Positions 42,991-53,003 of a stretch of DNA of 64,000 nucleotides are shown piece by piece. Under the pieces are notes generated by a model. It was not told the DNA's origin, did no database searches, and worked only from the letters and a program-made list of their open reading frames with translations. The DNA is from Rhizobium sp. NFR03 (lineage in GTDB: Bacteria; Pseudomonadota; Alphaproteobacteria; Rhizobiales; Rhizobiaceae): NCBI RefSeq assembly GCF_900111275.1, contig NZ_FOGR01000004.1, positions 124,001 through 188,000 on the forward strand, given 5' to 3'. Both the position numbers and the translations under genes were made by a program. Position 1 is the first letter of the stretch; each line of letters opens with the position of its first letter.

Positions 42991-43248
42991 TGCCTGCCTC
43001 GTGTGTGTGTTGTCGGGAGAGTGTAGAGGGAACGCCTGGGAACGCCTGATCTGAAAGCGACAAGGACTGGCCGTGATCGCTGTCATGGCCGGTCATGCTC
43101 GGCCCAAATGCGACATGAAGTCATCACGGAGGCTCTAAAGAAAGCACATAATTGATAAACGTGCGCTTTATGAGAAACCTTTGATCGCACTGCGCGTTCC
43201 GAAGCGAATTTTGCCATCCGACTTCACTTACAGCACAGGACCTCCTTG

Positions 43249-44649
43249 ATGAGTACAATGGCGGCAAGCGCACATGTGGCGCCTGTAGAACCTCGGTCGC
43301 GATCGGTGAAAGCCCTTGGCGCCGTCAATTTCTTCCTTGCCGATGTCCGTGACGGGCTCGGTCCCTTTCTCGGCATCTTCCTCATCGGTCAGGGCTGGAG
43401 CACGGCGACCATCGGCCTCGTCATGACCATCGGCGGCATTGCGGGCATGCTAGCGACCACCCCGCTCGGCGCTCTTGCCGACGCGTCCAAGGCCAAGCGC
43501 TTTATGGTCGGCTTCTGCGCGGCGCTCGTGATCGCCGCATCGCTGGCCATCCTGTTCGTTCCCACCGTCACCTTCGTTGCAGCCTCCCAGATCGCGACCG
43601 GCATCGCCGGTGCGGCTATCGGCCCGGCCGTTGCCGGCTTGACGCTCGGCCTCGTTGGACAAAAGGGGCTGGCCCCGCAACTTGGACGAAACGAAGCCTG
43701 GAACCATGGTGGCAATGTCTTTGCCGCCGCCGGCGCCGGCTTCTTCGGCTACGAGTTCGGATTGACAGCTGTCTTCATCCTCATGACGGCCATGGCCGCC
43801 GGGTCGATCGTCGCCGTCATGATGATCAAGCCTGACGATATCGACCACGACGCCGCGCGCGGCATCGAGAAGACGGAGGGCAAAGCCGCAGCCGCGCCCT
43901 CTGGCTTCAGCGTTTTGTGGAAATCCACGCCCCTTCTGATCCTCGCCGCGACGCTGATGCTTTTCCACTTCGGCAATGGCGCCATGCTTCCCCTTCTCGG
44001 TCAGCAGGTGGCAACGCAGGCGGCAAGCTCGGGCGTGCCCACGGATAGCGGCGCAGCGGGAGCCACGGCAACCAGACAGGACACCGGCACAACAACCACG
44101 CTGCCACCCGGACAGAGCAAGCCGGGGCAGCCCGCGGCACAGCCGATCAATCAGCCGTCGTCTCTTCAGAGCCTCTTGTCGGATCCGGTCTCCTACACGG
44201 CCGCCACGGTCATCATCGCCCAGCTGACGATGATCCCGATAGCGCTTCTCGCTGCAGGGTTCGCCGGCCGGCGCGGTTACTTCCTGCTCCTCGTCGCTGC
44301 GCTCGTCGCATTGCCGGTTCGCGGGCTGATCGCCGGCCTGTGGCCGAGCCCCTATGCCCTTATCCCGGTCCAGATGCTGGACGGTGTCGGTGCTGGTCTT
44401 CTCGGCGTTGCGGTGCCCGGTCTCGTTGCGCGCATGCTGAAAGGCACGGGACACATCAATGCCGGTCTCGGCGCGGTGATGACCGTACAGGGTATCGGTG
44501 CCTCTCTCAGCCCGGCCATTGCCGGCGTCATCGTCTCCCGCTACGGCTTCTCGGCTGCCTACCTCACCCTCGCCGGCTTCGCCGTATGCGGCCTGATCAT
44601 CTGGCTCGTATCGATAAAGAAGGTAGCTGCTGCCTGTGCTGGAGATTGA
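43249..44649 (+). CDS. MFS transporter with Pro/Thr-rich central loop
   Basis: A 466-residue major facilitator with 12 predicted helices. The first half begins AVNFFLADVRDGLGPFLGIFL, typical of a group found beside flavoenzymes and catechol genes. Between the helices of the second half is a long hydrophilic loop rich in Thr, Gly, Pro and Gln (about residues 262-308, e.g. DTGTTTTLPPGQSKPGQPA), which is unusual for the family and probably periplasmic. ATG 43249 was chosen over the adjacent TTG. It is divergent from the flavoenzyme gene across 258 bases, which suggests joint control. Confidence 0.85.
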   Translation: MSTMAASAHVAPVEPRSRSVKALGAVNFFLADVRDGLGPFLGIFLIGQGWSTATIGLVMTIGGIAGMLATTPLGALADASKAKRFMVGFCAALVIAASLAILFVPTVTFVAASQIATGIAGAAIGPAVAGLTLGLVGQKGLAPQLGRNEAWNHGGNVFAAAGAGFFGYEFGLTAVFILMTAMAAGSIVAVMMIKPDDIDHDAARGIEKTEGKAAAAPSGFSVLWKSTPLLILAATLMLFHFGNGAMLPLLGQQVATQAASSGVPTDSGAAGATATRQDTGTTTTLPPGQSKPGQPAAQPINQPSSLQSLLSDPVSYTAATVIIAQLTMIPIALLAAGFAGRRGYFLLLVAALVALPVRGLIAGLWPSPYALIPVQMLDGVGAGLLGVAVPGLVARMLKGTGHINAGLGAVMTVQGIGASLSPAIAGVIVSRYGFSAAYLTLAGFAVCGLIIWLVSIKKVAAACAGD

Positions 44650-44853
44650 AGCCCGCCCAGGGGGACAAATGCTGCGTATTCCCTCGGGAATCGATGAACG
44701 GCGTCTTGAATATCCTTCGCGGGGCGTCGAGTTTGCAGGGGCTTTTGAGGATGAGGGGAGCGCGGTCGGACGGCTGTACCGTCGCCATCGGTTTCAAAGG
44801 CGGGTCAAGCATCCAACATCGACGGGTTGATCGCGAACGTGAGCTAGCGCTTG

Positions 44854-46233
44854 CTAGGCAACCCAGAACATCACGCTGGCGAGCGCAAAACCCGTGAGCC
44901 CGACCAAAGTCTGCATGACGGTCCAGGTCTTGAAGGTCGTCTTGACGTCCATGTTGAAGAAGCGTCCGACGAGCCAGAAGCCGGAATCGTTCACATGGGA
45001 CAGCATCACGGAACCCGAGGCGAGCGCGATGACGATGGCGCAGAGTTGCAGGCCTTGATATCCGGCCGCCTGCACAGCGGGCTGTATCAGGCCGGCTGCC
45101 GTAATGAGCGCAACGGTTGCCGAACCCTGCGCGACGCGTAGTGCCGTGGCTACGAGGAAGCCTGCGACGAAGACCGGCAGGCCCACATCCGCCAGAGCGT
45201 CCGACAAAGCGGCGCCAATGCCTGAAGCGCGGAGAACGCCGCCGAACATGCCGCCAGCACCGGTGATAAGGATGATGGAGCAGACGGGACCGAGCGCAGA
45301 ATCGAGAATGCGTTCGACGTCGGCGGTTTTTCTGCCGCGTAGTGGACCCAGAACGTAGCTCGCCACAAGCACCGAGATCAACAGTGCGACCGGCGTTGCG
45401 CCCAATGTTCGTCCCAGCTGAAACCAGGCTGCATCCTTGTCCACCCAACCCTGCGCACGGGCAAAATCGAGGCCAGTGTTCATGAAGATAAGCAGCAAGG
45501 GCAGGAGGAGAAGCGCGACAACAAGACCCGGGCTTGGCGGATTGCTCCGGTCTTCAGGAGATGCGACCCCCGAGACGTTCTCCGGGATAGGAAGCATGAT
45601 CCGCTTGCCGATCCATGTTCCGAACAATTGACCGGCAACAACCCATGTGGGGATAGCGATGGCCAGACCTGCAAGTATGAGAAGGCCTGCGTCTGCCCCT
45701 AGCAACTCGGCGGCCGCGACTGGGCCCGGATGCGGCGGCACGAAGACGTGCATGACGGAAAACGCCGTCGCGACAGGGATCCCATAGAGAAGCAGACTGC
45801 CGCCAAGACGCCGCGCGACCGTGAATACGACTGGCAGCATGACGACGAGACCAGCGTCGAAGAAAATAGGAAAGCCGAAGATCAGCGACGTGATCCCCAA
45901 AGCCATCGGCGCTCGCTTCTCACCGAAACGGGCAACAAGATCGTCAGCAAGCGCTTGCGCACCACCGGAAATCTCGAGCATTCGCCCAAGCATGGCGCCG
46001 AGACCGACCAGAAGCGCAACCCCGCCGAGAGTGGAGCCGAAGGCCGTCGTCATCGTCGACAGGATACTACCGGTCGGGATTCCTGCGATAATGGCGGTCA
46101 GCAGACTGACGAGGATCAGCGCGACGAAAGCGTGAACGCGAAACCGGATGATCAGCAACAACAGCAAAAGAACCGCGCCGATCGCGATGGAGATAAGTGC
46201 TCCGGCACCAAGTGTCTGTTCAAATTCCGGCAA
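44854..46233 (-). CDS. GntP-family gluconate/hydroxy-acid permease
   Basis: A 459-residue, about 12-14-helix transporter of the GntP family. Characteristic segments are GFGSTLGGVALLVGLGAMLGRMLEISGGAQ (with the short form AFGSTLGGV), IFGFPIFFDAGLVVMLPV, and HVNDSGFWLVGRFF near the C-terminus. Relatives take up gluconate or similar sugar acids by proton symport. No gluconate kinase or dehydratase adjoins it, so the substrate is not fixed. It is monocistronic, with nothing recognisable in the gaps on either side (204 and 209 bases). Confidence 0.93.
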   Translation of the reverse strand: MPEFEQTLGAGALISIAIGAVLLLLLLIIRFRVHAFVALILVSLLTAIIAGIPTGSILSTMTTAFGSTLGGVALLVGLGAMLGRMLEISGGAQALADDLVARFGEKRAPMALGITSLIFGFPIFFDAGLVVMLPVVFTVARRLGGSLLLYGIPVATAFSVMHVFVPPHPGPVAAAELLGADAGLLILAGLAIAIPTWVVAGQLFGTWIGKRIMLPIPENVSGVASPEDRSNPPSPGLVVALLLLPLLLIFMNTGLDFARAQGWVDKDAAWFQLGRTLGATPVALLISVLVASYVLGPLRGRKTADVERILDSALGPVCSIILITGAGGMFGGVLRASGIGAALSDALADVGLPVFVAGFLVATALRVAQGSATVALITAAGLIQPAVQAAGYQGLQLCAIVIALASGSVMLSHVNDSGFWLVGRFFNMDVKTTFKTWTVMQTLVGLTGFALASVMFWVA

Positions 46234-46442
46234 ATTTCACCTCGCTTGCGTGCGTCGCGCGTCTTCCCGACGCTAAGAATTTCCCGACTTCATAGGTATT
46301 TGAAGCTGAGGGGACAAGCTGAATAACGCCACGCTGCTAGCTGACCCGTATGTTCGCGATAACGTTATGGCTTAATTACAGATGCGATCTGCATGCTGAC
46401 CCTGGCGATTTGCACATTCCACTCGGTGCCGACCGGGTCTAT

Positions 46443-47408
46443 TCACTTCAGTTTTTTGCCAGACTCGTCGGCCCCAGTCGCTGTTTCGATGCGCGAGGAA
46501 AACCAGTTGGCGAGGAGCGCTCCGGAGATGTTGTGCCAGACACTGAAGATGGCGCTGGGGACAGCGGCGAGCGGGGAGAAGTAAGCCGTGGCCAAAGCCG
46601 CGCCCAGGCCGGAATTCTGCATGCCGACCTCGATCGCTATGGCCTTGCGCTTGGCAAGCGAAAGGCCTGCCGCTTTCGCTGCGAAGAAGCCGAGGAGATA
46701 ACCAAGGCCATTGTGAAGAACGACGACAGCGAAGATCATCAGGCCAGACTGTGCGATCGCCGCTTTCGAGCCGCCGACAACCGCAGAGACGATAAGGACG
46801 ATGCCGATAACGCTGACGAGCGGCAACGCGGGCACGGCGGCCTTGACGACGCCGGGCAGCAGCTTTTGCAAGAGGGCCCCGAGTGCGAGCGGCACCAGCA
46901 CGACCTTGACGATGCTGAGGAACATCGCCCAGCCGTCGACCGGCAGAAACTGGCTGGCGAACATCCAGACGAGAAACGGCGTTACGAGCGGGGCAGCCAG
47001 CGTCGTCACCGATGTGCAGGCAACAGACAACGCCACATCGCCCTTGGAGAGAAAGGTCATGACGTTGGAAGACGTGCCGCCGGGGCAGCAGCCGACAAGG
47101 ATGACGCCGGCGGCGACTTCGGGCGGCATGGGGATGATATACGTCAGGAGAACGGCGAGCAGCGGCATGATGGCGAACTGTCCGACGACGCCGATTGTCA
47201 CATCGAACGGCCGCCGCAGGACCTCGCGGAAATCATCGACCGACAGGGTCAGGCCCATGCCGAACATGATGATGGAGAGAAGCGTGACGATCCAGGGGCC
47301 GATCTGCTTGAATGTGTCCGGAAAGAAGAAACCGAGGACAGCAAAGAGGATGACCCAGACGGCAAAGGTCTTGCCGACGAACGTTGAAAAGGATGCCAGG
47401 CGGTTCAT
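46443..47408 (-). CDS. Bile acid:sodium symporter (BASS) family transporter
   Basis: A 321-residue membrane protein with about ten helices. The BASS signature region VGCCPGGTSSNVMTFLSKGDVALSVACTSVTTLAAPLVTPF is intact, as is GMQNSGLGAALA near the C-terminus. Bacterial members carry organic acids such as pantoate, pyruvate or sulfo-compounds with sodium, so the name does not tell the substrate. It is divergent from the BCCT transporter across 146 bases, and both are sodium- or proton-coupled carriers for small organic compounds. Confidence 0.92.
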   Translation of the reverse strand: MNRLASFSTFVGKTFAVWVILFAVLGFFFPDTFKQIGPWIVTLLSIIMFGMGLTLSVDDFREVLRRPFDVTIGVVGQFAIMPLLAVLLTYIIPMPPEVAAGVILVGCCPGGTSSNVMTFLSKGDVALSVACTSVTTLAAPLVTPFLVWMFASQFLPVDGWAMFLSIVKVVLVPLALGALLQKLLPGVVKAAVPALPLVSVIGIVLIVSAVVGGSKAAIAQSGLMIFAVVVLHNGLGYLLGFFAAKAAGLSLAKRKAIAIEVGMQNSGLGAALATAYFSPLAAVPSAIFSVWHNISGALLANWFSSRIETATGADESGKKLK

Positions 47409-47554
47409 TTGCGCACTCCCGATGCGGTTTGAGCGTGGTGTAAGCCGCCGGTTCGCCCTGTCAAGAGTGCGTCACCTGCAATCCAAGGCTTTCCCTTTTT
47501 GCATATCGTTCAACGATTTGTTAAGAAGCCGCTTACAATCCCGGAAGGAAGCTG

Positions 47555-49531
47555 ATGTTCAAGTTCACAATCAACCCACCCGTCTTCTTCGGTTCCGTCG
47601 CGATCATCCTCATGTTCGTGGCTGTCGGAGCTGTCGTTCCGGCGCAGGCCGAGGCTATCTTCGGAGCGCTGCAGAGCTGGATCCTCTCGTCCTTCGGATG
47701 GCTTTATCTGCTTTCGGTCGGCGTGTTTCTGTTCGGCATCCTCATCCTCGCCTTTGGCCGGTATGGTGACCTGAAGCTCGGACCGGACGATAGCGAGCCG
47801 GAGTTTCGCTACCTGTCCTGGATCGCCATGCTCTTTGCCGCCGGCATGGGCATCGGCCTCATGTACTTCGCCGTCGGGGAGCCGATGACGCATTTCGCGG
47901 CTCCACCAACAGCCGATCCCCTCTCGATCGCGGCAAAGCGCGAAGCGATGAGCGTGACCTTCTTCCACTGGGGTATCCACGCCTGGGCGATCTATTCCGT
48001 TGTCGGACTGTCGCTTGCCTATTTCGGCTACCGCTACAATCTGCCCCTGACCATTCGCTCGGGGCTCTATCCTCTTCTGAAAGAGCGCATCAACGGCCCG
48101 ATCGGGCACATGGTGGATATCTTCGCCATCTGCGGCACGCTCTTCGGGATCGCGACGTCGCTTGGCTTCGGTGTTCTCCAGATCAATGCCGGCTTGAACT
48201 TCCTGCTCGGCGTGCCGGTGTCGTCCGTCGTACAAGCCGTCCTGATCGTCGTCATCTCGGCTGTTGCCACGTTGTCCGTCGTCAGCGGTCTCGACAAGGG
48301 CGTCCGCATCCTCAGCGAGTTGAACCTCGTCGTCGCGGTAGCCCTCATGGTCTTCGTGCTGGTCATGGGTCCAACAGCGCAGTTGATGCGGGACTTCGTA
48401 CAGAACATCGGGCTTTACCTCGATACGTTCCTGCTGCGCACCTTCAACATCTATGCCTATGAGCCAACGCCGTGGATCGACTCCTGGACGCTGTTTTACT
48501 GGGCGTGGTGGATTTCCTGGTCCCCCTTCGTCGGCATGTTCATCGCTCGCATTTCACGCGGACGCACGGTTCGTGAGTTCGTCATTGCAGTTCTTTTCGT
48601 GCCCAGCACCTTCACGTTTCTCTGGATGACCGTCTTCGGCAACACCGCGATCGATATCGACCAGGGGATCGCTGCCGGCGCACTCGGGCGGGCCATTTCG
48701 GCCGATATATCGGTGGGGCTCTTCCAGTTCTTCCAGTATCTGCCGTTTCCGGCCATCACATCGGCCCTCGCTGTCGCTCTCGTTGCCATTTTCTTCGTCA
48801 CATCGGCGGATTCGGGCTCGCTTGTCATCGATACGATCGCGGCTGGCGGCGAAACGAACACGGGAACGATGCAGCGCATCTTCTGGTGCGCGCTCGAAGG
48901 ATTCGTGGCGATCGTTCTGCTGCTGACGGGCGGATTGACGGCGCTGCAGTCGGCCACCATTGCCTCGGCCCTGCCGTTCGTCTTCGTGATGATGGCGCTC
49001 CTGTTCGGGCTGTTCAAGGGCATGCGCGCCGACATGGCGCAGCGATCTGCGCTCGCCGGACCGACGGTCGCGCATCCGGCTGCGGGCATCACCTGGCAAC
49101 GCCGGCTGGCATTGGCATTGAATGCGCCGACCGCAACGGAGGTTTCCGCCTTCATCGACGGCGTTGTGCAGCCGGCGCTTGCAGCCGTTGCAGCCGAACT
49201 CAAACGCGGCGGCCGCGATGCCACGGTGGAGCGAAGCAGCGAGGGAGTTGTCGTGAGTTTGTCCGTTCCGGCCGAGCGCGTGCGGGATTTCGTCTACGCC
49301 GTCTCGCCGGGAACACAGAAATTGCCTGCCTACACCGCATTCGAAGCGACGAAGATGGAGCTTCGACATGAGGCGCGGACATCGTTCTCCGACGGTAGTC
49401 GTGGCTACGACATCATGGGCATGAACAAGGATCAGATCATCACGGATGTTCTCGCCCAGTTCGAGCGTTATCTCGCGCTGACGGCCTCGACCGAAACAGT
49501 GCTGATGACGAACGCGCCTGAACATTTCTAG
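47555..49531 (+). CDS. BCCT-family transporter, BetT-like long form
   Basis: A 658-residue betaine/choline/carnitine transporter. The 12-helix core contains [17 protein letters not shown] and the substrate helix [29 protein letters not shown], with the tryptophans that bind quaternary amines. About 150 cytoplasmic residues follow the last helix, as in BetT, which uses this tail to sense osmotic state. Choline or betaine is the likely substrate (inference). It links by theme with the dimethylglycine dehydrogenase-like gene 5 kb upstream, since dimethylglycine derives from betaine. Confidence 0.93.
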   Translation: MFKFTINPPVFFGSVAIILMFVAVGAVVPAQAEAIFGALQSWILSSFGWLYLLSVGVFLFGILILAFGRYGDLKLGPDDSEPEFRYLSWIAMLFAAGMGIGLMYFAVGEPMTHFAAPPTADPLSIAAKREAMSVTFFHWGIHAWAIYSVVGLSLAYFGYRYNLPLTIRSGLYPLLKERINGPIGHMVDIFAICGTLFGIATSLGFGVLQINAGLNFLLGVPVSSVVQAVLIVVISAVATLSVVSGLDKGVRILSELNLVVAVALMVFVLVMGPTAQLMRDFVQNIGLYLDTFLLRTFNIYAYEPTPWIDSWTLFYWAWWISWSPFVGMFIARISRGRTVREFVIAVLFVPSTFTFLWMTVFGNTAIDIDQGIAAGALGRAISADISVGLFQFFQYLPFPAITSALAVALVAIFFVTSADSGSLVIDTIAAGGETNTGTMQRIFWCALEGFVAIVLLLTGGLTALQSATIASALPFVFVMMALLFGLFKGMRADMAQRSALAGPTVAHPAAGITWQRRLALALNAPTATEVSAFIDGVVQPALAAVAAELKRGGRDATVERSSEGVVVSLSVPAERVRDFVYAVSPGTQKLPAYTAFEATKMELRHEARTSFSDGSRGYDIMGMNKDQIITDVLAQFERYLALTASTETVLMTNAPEHF

Positions 49532-49663
49532 GACAGCCATGAAGCGGCGCGGCATCGCGCCGCTTCATTATCCTGACGGAAGGCAAGGGTCAGCATGCCG
49601 ATCTTGACGAGCAAAACGCCGCTGCCACGTCCAAGCACCGAGCGAACAGCTTCCCTGCCCCCG

Positions 49664-50992
49664 TCATGGCTCTGAGCAAGCCAGCATGATGCCGTCGGCA
49701 ACCTCCTCGCAGCGCTCCGTAAGTGTCCCTGTGCCGACACGGATGTGGTTGCTCGGCGATACCGAGAACTTGGCGCCGGGGTGAACGGCGATGCCCCTGG
49801 CTGCGAGCGTCACCATCGCAAACGGGGCAGATGCGACGGGAACCCAGGCGCAGAGACCGCCTCCATCGCTCACCTGCACATCGCGATCCTTGAGCGCCAC
49901 GGTCAGAGCATCCCGGCGCTGCTGGTAAAGTTCGCGCGCCCGATCGACGACAACGCCGGTCTCCACATCCCGCAGAAGCCATGCAGCAGCACCTTGAAGG
50001 ATACGACTCGTCCAGCCGGCGCTGAAGCTTCTGTACGACTGGATCTGATCGACAATCGCCGCCGAACTCGAAAGCACGGCAAGCCGCAAGTCCGGACCGA
50101 AGGTTTTCGAATAAGACAGGATATGGATCACGCGATCGGGAAACCGGTTGCCCATCGACTGGCGCGAGGCGGACGAGATATCCCCCACACCGTCATCCTC
50201 GATGATCAGCGTATCCGTGCCGTCGAGAATACCGGCAAGCTCCGCCAGCCGCTCCGGACTGACCGTTTGCCCCGTGACCGAATGCAGGCGCGGCTGAAAC
50301 AGGAACGCTACCGGCTTGTACGCCATCGCTTCCCTGAGCGACGACGGTAATGGGCCCTCTGCGTCACAGGTGACAGGGACGATACGGACCCCCCGATCCT
50401 CCAGAATGTCGAGAAGCCGCATCGCCGTGGGATCCTCTATGGCGACCGCCGCGCCCGGCATGACAAGCGCATGGAAGAGGGTGTAGACGGCGTTGTAGCC
50501 GCCATTGGTCGCCAGAAAGGCTTCGGCCTCGTATGGCCATGTCGCGCGCACCGCAGCTTCCAGTTCCGGCAATATGCGGCTTCGCTCGTAGCTGTTCAGC
50601 CCTTCGGCCGAAGCGCCATAGGCCATGGCTTGCGCCAGCGGCGGCAACAGGCGCGTGTCCGGCACGGCCTGGGTCAGGTTGAGCACGTCGCTTCCATAGC
50701 GGCCTGAACTTGCCAGTCGGGCCGGCTTGGCGATGAACCGGTCGCCACTGACGAAGGTGCCGTTCCGGCCTCGACCCGTGAGAATCTTCTGTCGCCGGAG
50801 ATCGCTCCAGGCTTCCGATAGTGTCGCCGGGCTGACATTCAGCCGGAAAGCCAGATCTCGGATCGGCGGCAGCTTCGCGCCGACCGGCAACGCGCCCGCG
50901 CGGATCAAGGCACTGGTTTCCAAGGCAATCCCCCGGATCGTCCTATCGCTCAATCTTTCGGCAAACCAATCGCTATTATAAAGGGTGCTCAT
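49664..50992 (-). CDS. MocR-family regulator (GntR HTH + aminotransferase domain)
   Basis: A 442-residue regulator. The N-terminal GntR-type winged helix (about 10-80: KLPPIRDLAFRLNVSPATLSEAWSDLRRQKILTGRGRNGTFV) is joined to a fold-type I aminotransferase domain. The PLP-binding lysine is Lys296 in SYSKTFGP, and the cofactor aspartate/asparagine loop IIEDDGVGD is at 263-271. Members bind PLP and an amino ligand to control neighbouring genes. It diverges from the transporter operon at 51090, and the gap holds a long inverted repeat. Confidence 0.93.
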   Translation of the reverse strand: MSTLYNSDWFAERLSDRTIRGIALETSALIRAGALPVGAKLPPIRDLAFRLNVSPATLSEAWSDLRRQKILTGRGRNGTFVSGDRFIAKPARLASSGRYGSDVLNLTQAVPDTRLLPPLAQAMAYGASAEGLNSYERSRILPELEAAVRATWPYEAEAFLATNGGYNAVYTLFHALVMPGAAVAIEDPTAMRLLDILEDRGVRIVPVTCDAEGPLPSSLREAMAYKPVAFLFQPRLHSVTGQTVSPERLAELAGILDGTDTLIIEDDGVGDISSASRQSMGNRFPDRVIHILSYSKTFGPDLRLAVLSSSAAIVDQIQSYRSFSAGWTSRILQGAAAWLLRDVETGVVVDRARELYQQRRDALTVALKDRDVQVSDGGGLCAWVPVASAPFAMVTLAARGIAVHPGAKFSVSPSNHIRVGTGTLTERCEEVADGIMLACSEP

Positions 50993-51005
50993 TTTTCCGC
51001 CACTT

Positions 51006-51055
51006 TAAATGTTCAATAACGTAATATCATTTGATCGATCAGATGTGAACATTTA
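51006..51055. promoter_or_regulatory. Long inverted repeat, likely MocR operator
   Basis: TAAATGTTCA (51006-51015) and TGAACATTTA (51046-51055) are perfect inverted copies, 40 bases centre to centre (about four helical turns). Between them, TGATCGATCA (51032-51041) is a perfect 10-bp palindrome. The array lies in the 97-base gap between the MocR gene and the operon starting at 51090, where paired half-sites of this type of regulator are expected. Confidence 0.65.
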
Positions 51056-51089
51056 CTCTTGGGTAAGTCAAACCTTCCGAGAGAATTGC

Positions 51090-52079
51090 ATGTCGATCAC
51101 CCTGCGCCTTGCCCTTCGTGACTGGGATTACATGACCCCGCTGGTTCTCGGGGAGGTTTCCTCGCCACGGGTGACCATCGAGGTCGATCGCGTCGGCACC
51201 CTCGTGCCTCATATCGGCCGCGACGATGCGCACGATGCGGCCGAGATGTCGTTCAGCCGCTACGCCCAGCTTGTCAGCGACGGCGATACCTCGGTTGTCG
51301 GTATCCCCAATTTCATCATGCGGGGTTTCCGGCATCGCTGCATCATCACCACGAAGACCAGCGACATCAGCGAACTCCGTCATCTCGGCGGCAAGCGTAT
51401 CGGGGTCACCGGTTGGCGCGATTCCGGCAATACCTGGACACGCGCAGCGCTGCGGCGAGAAGGCGTCGGGGTAGAGGATGCCTACTGGTTTGCCGGACGC
51501 CTGACCGACGCGCATCCGGTCACCGACCGGCTCGATGGCTTTGGCCGCCCGGGTCGTATCGAGGCGTGCCCGGACGAGCGCCCCATGATGGAGCTTCTTT
51601 TGGAAGGCAAGCTCGACGCCGTATTCACACCGTTTATGCCGGATGGATTCTTCGAGGCGAGTTCGCCATTTCGCCAGGTGCTTGCCGATTTCAGAGCCGA
51701 CGAACGGCGCTACTTCAACGAAGTCGGCTATGTCCCGGGCATGCATCTGATCGGGATCAAGGCCGACATTGCCGCTGCGCATCCTTGGCTTGCCGGGGAA
51801 CTGAGCGAACTGATCGATGAATCGCAGCGGGTCTGGACTGCCAAGCGCCGGAAATATGCCGAAACGACGCCCTGGATGTTCGACGAGATCCTGAAGACCG
51901 CGCGGGATCTTCCGGCCGACTGGAACAGGAGCGGGTTCGAGGCCAATCGCACGATGATCGCCGGTTTTGCGGAAGAATTGCATGTGCAGGGCATCATGCC
52001 GGCCCGCCTGTCCCCGGAGCAGCTGTTTCCGGGGGAAGCGAACGGTGCCCTTGTCGAACGGTCAGCCAAAGCGTCCTGA
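51090..52079 (+). CDS. PBP-fold protein related to 4,5-dihydroxyphthalate decarboxylase
   Basis: A 329-residue protein with the two-lobed periplasmic-binding-protein fold but no signal peptide: it starts LRLALRDWDYMTPLVLGEV. Typical family segments are FSRYAQLVSDGD, IPNFIMRGFRHRCI, GKRIGVTGWRDSGNTWTRAALRR and the C-terminal FPGEA. The best-known relative is 4,5-dihydroxyphthalate decarboxylase, so an enzymatic role in the cytoplasm is more likely than binding for transport. Its reaction is not known. It is the first gene of the operon with the amino-acid ABC transporter. ATG 51090 follows GAGAGAATTGC. Confidence 0.78.
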   Translation: MSITLRLALRDWDYMTPLVLGEVSSPRVTIEVDRVGTLVPHIGRDDAHDAAEMSFSRYAQLVSDGDTSVVGIPNFIMRGFRHRCIITTKTSDISELRHLGGKRIGVTGWRDSGNTWTRAALRREGVGVEDAYWFAGRLTDAHPVTDRLDGFGRPGRIEACPDERPMMELLLEGKLDAVFTPFMPDGFFEASSPFRQVLADFRADERRYFNEVGYVPGMHLIGIKADIAAAHPWLAGELSELIDESQRVWTAKRRKYAETTPWMFDEILKTARDLPADWNRSGFEANRTMIAGFAEELHVQGIMPARLSPEQLFPGEANGALVERSAKAS

Positions 52080-52112
52080 AGATCCATCAAAACCAATAAA
52101 AGGGAACTGCCA

Positions 52113-53003
52113 ATGCCATCGAAATCCATCACCTCGCTCGTCCTTGTAGGCGCTCTTCTGTCGGGAACCGCGCTGGCGCAGGATGCGGCCATGCCGAAAC
52201 TCACCGTCGACGAGGCGCTGCATGCGCGGCTTCCGGAAGACATCCGAAACGCCGGCAAGATGATTTCCGTCAACAACGGCTCTTTCCCGCCCTATGAAAT
52301 CGTCAAGGGCACCGAAATGACGGGCGCAAGCGCCGATCTGACCGATGCGCTTGGCGAGATCCTCGGCGTGAAGATCGAGCACGCGACGGTCGGCGGACTT
52401 CCGGCTCTGCTTGCGGGCGTGAATTCCGGGCGCTACCAGTTCGCGTTCGGCCCCGTCGGCGACTTCAAGAGCCGCGAGGAATCCAATGATTTCGTGGACT
52501 GGGTTCAGGAATACGTAGTCTTCGCGGTCCAGAAGGGCAATCCGAAGGGGATCACCTCGCTCGACACGGCCTGCGGCCAGCGCATCGCCGTTATGGCAGG
52601 CGGCTCGGCCGAGCGCGTCATTCAGGCACAGCAGGAAAAGTGCAAGACGGACGGCAAACCGGCTGTGGAGATCCAGTCCTTTACCGACCAGCCGAGCTCG
52701 ATTCTGGCTGTCCGTTCGAAGCGCTCGGACGCTTTCTTTTCATCGCAGGCACCCCTGACCTATTTCGTCTCGCAGGCCAACGGACAGCTCGAACTGACGG
52801 GCATCGGGCAGAAGAACGGTTTCGAAGCGCTCTACCAGGGCGCCGTTGTGCCGAAGGGATCGCCGCTCGGTGAGATCCTTCGCGATGGTGTCAAGGAACT
52901 CATGGACAACGGCACCTATGCCGCGATCATGAAGAAGTGGGGTCTTGAGAACAATATGCTCAAGGAGCCGGGCATCAATCTCGGCGGAACCCTGCCAAAA
53001 TGA
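52113..53003 (+). CDS. Polar amino-acid ABC transporter substrate-binding protein
   Basis: A 296-residue family 3 binding protein. The signal peptide is residues 1-22 (ending ALA). The ligand domain shows GKMISVNNGSFPPYEIVKGTEMTGASADLTDALGEILG and LDTACGQRIAVMAGGSAERVI, the normal wording for amino-acid or opine/ectoine binders. An asparagine replaces the usual aromatic/glycine residue before GSFPP. It overlaps the permease gene by ATGA. The ligand is probably an amino-acid derivative cleaved by the amidohydrolase downstream (inference). Confidence 0.92.
   Translation: MPSKSITSLVLVGALLSGTALAQDAAMPKLTVDEALHARLPEDIRNAGKMISVNNGSFPPYEIVKGTEMTGASADLTDALGEILGVKIEHATVGGLPALLAGVNSGRYQFAFGPVGDFKSREESNDFVDWVQEYVVFAVQKGNPKGITSLDTACGQRIAVMAGGSAERVIQAQQEKCKTDGKPAVEIQSFTDQPSSILAVRSKRSDAFFSSQAPLTYFVSQANGQLELTGIGQKNGFEALYQGAVVPKGSPLGEILRDGVKELMDNGTYAAIMKKWGLENNMLKEPGINLGGTLPK

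Noticed and set aside
40756-43026. 756-codon open frame on the plus strand
   Set aside because: It is antisense to the dimethylglycine dehydrogenase-like gene. Its translation has no recognisable domain and its codon bias is the mirror of the real gene.
44650-44853. 64-codon plus-strand frame after the MFS gene
   Set aside because: It overlaps the MFS gene's last codons, has no ribosome site and no similarity to a known small protein.
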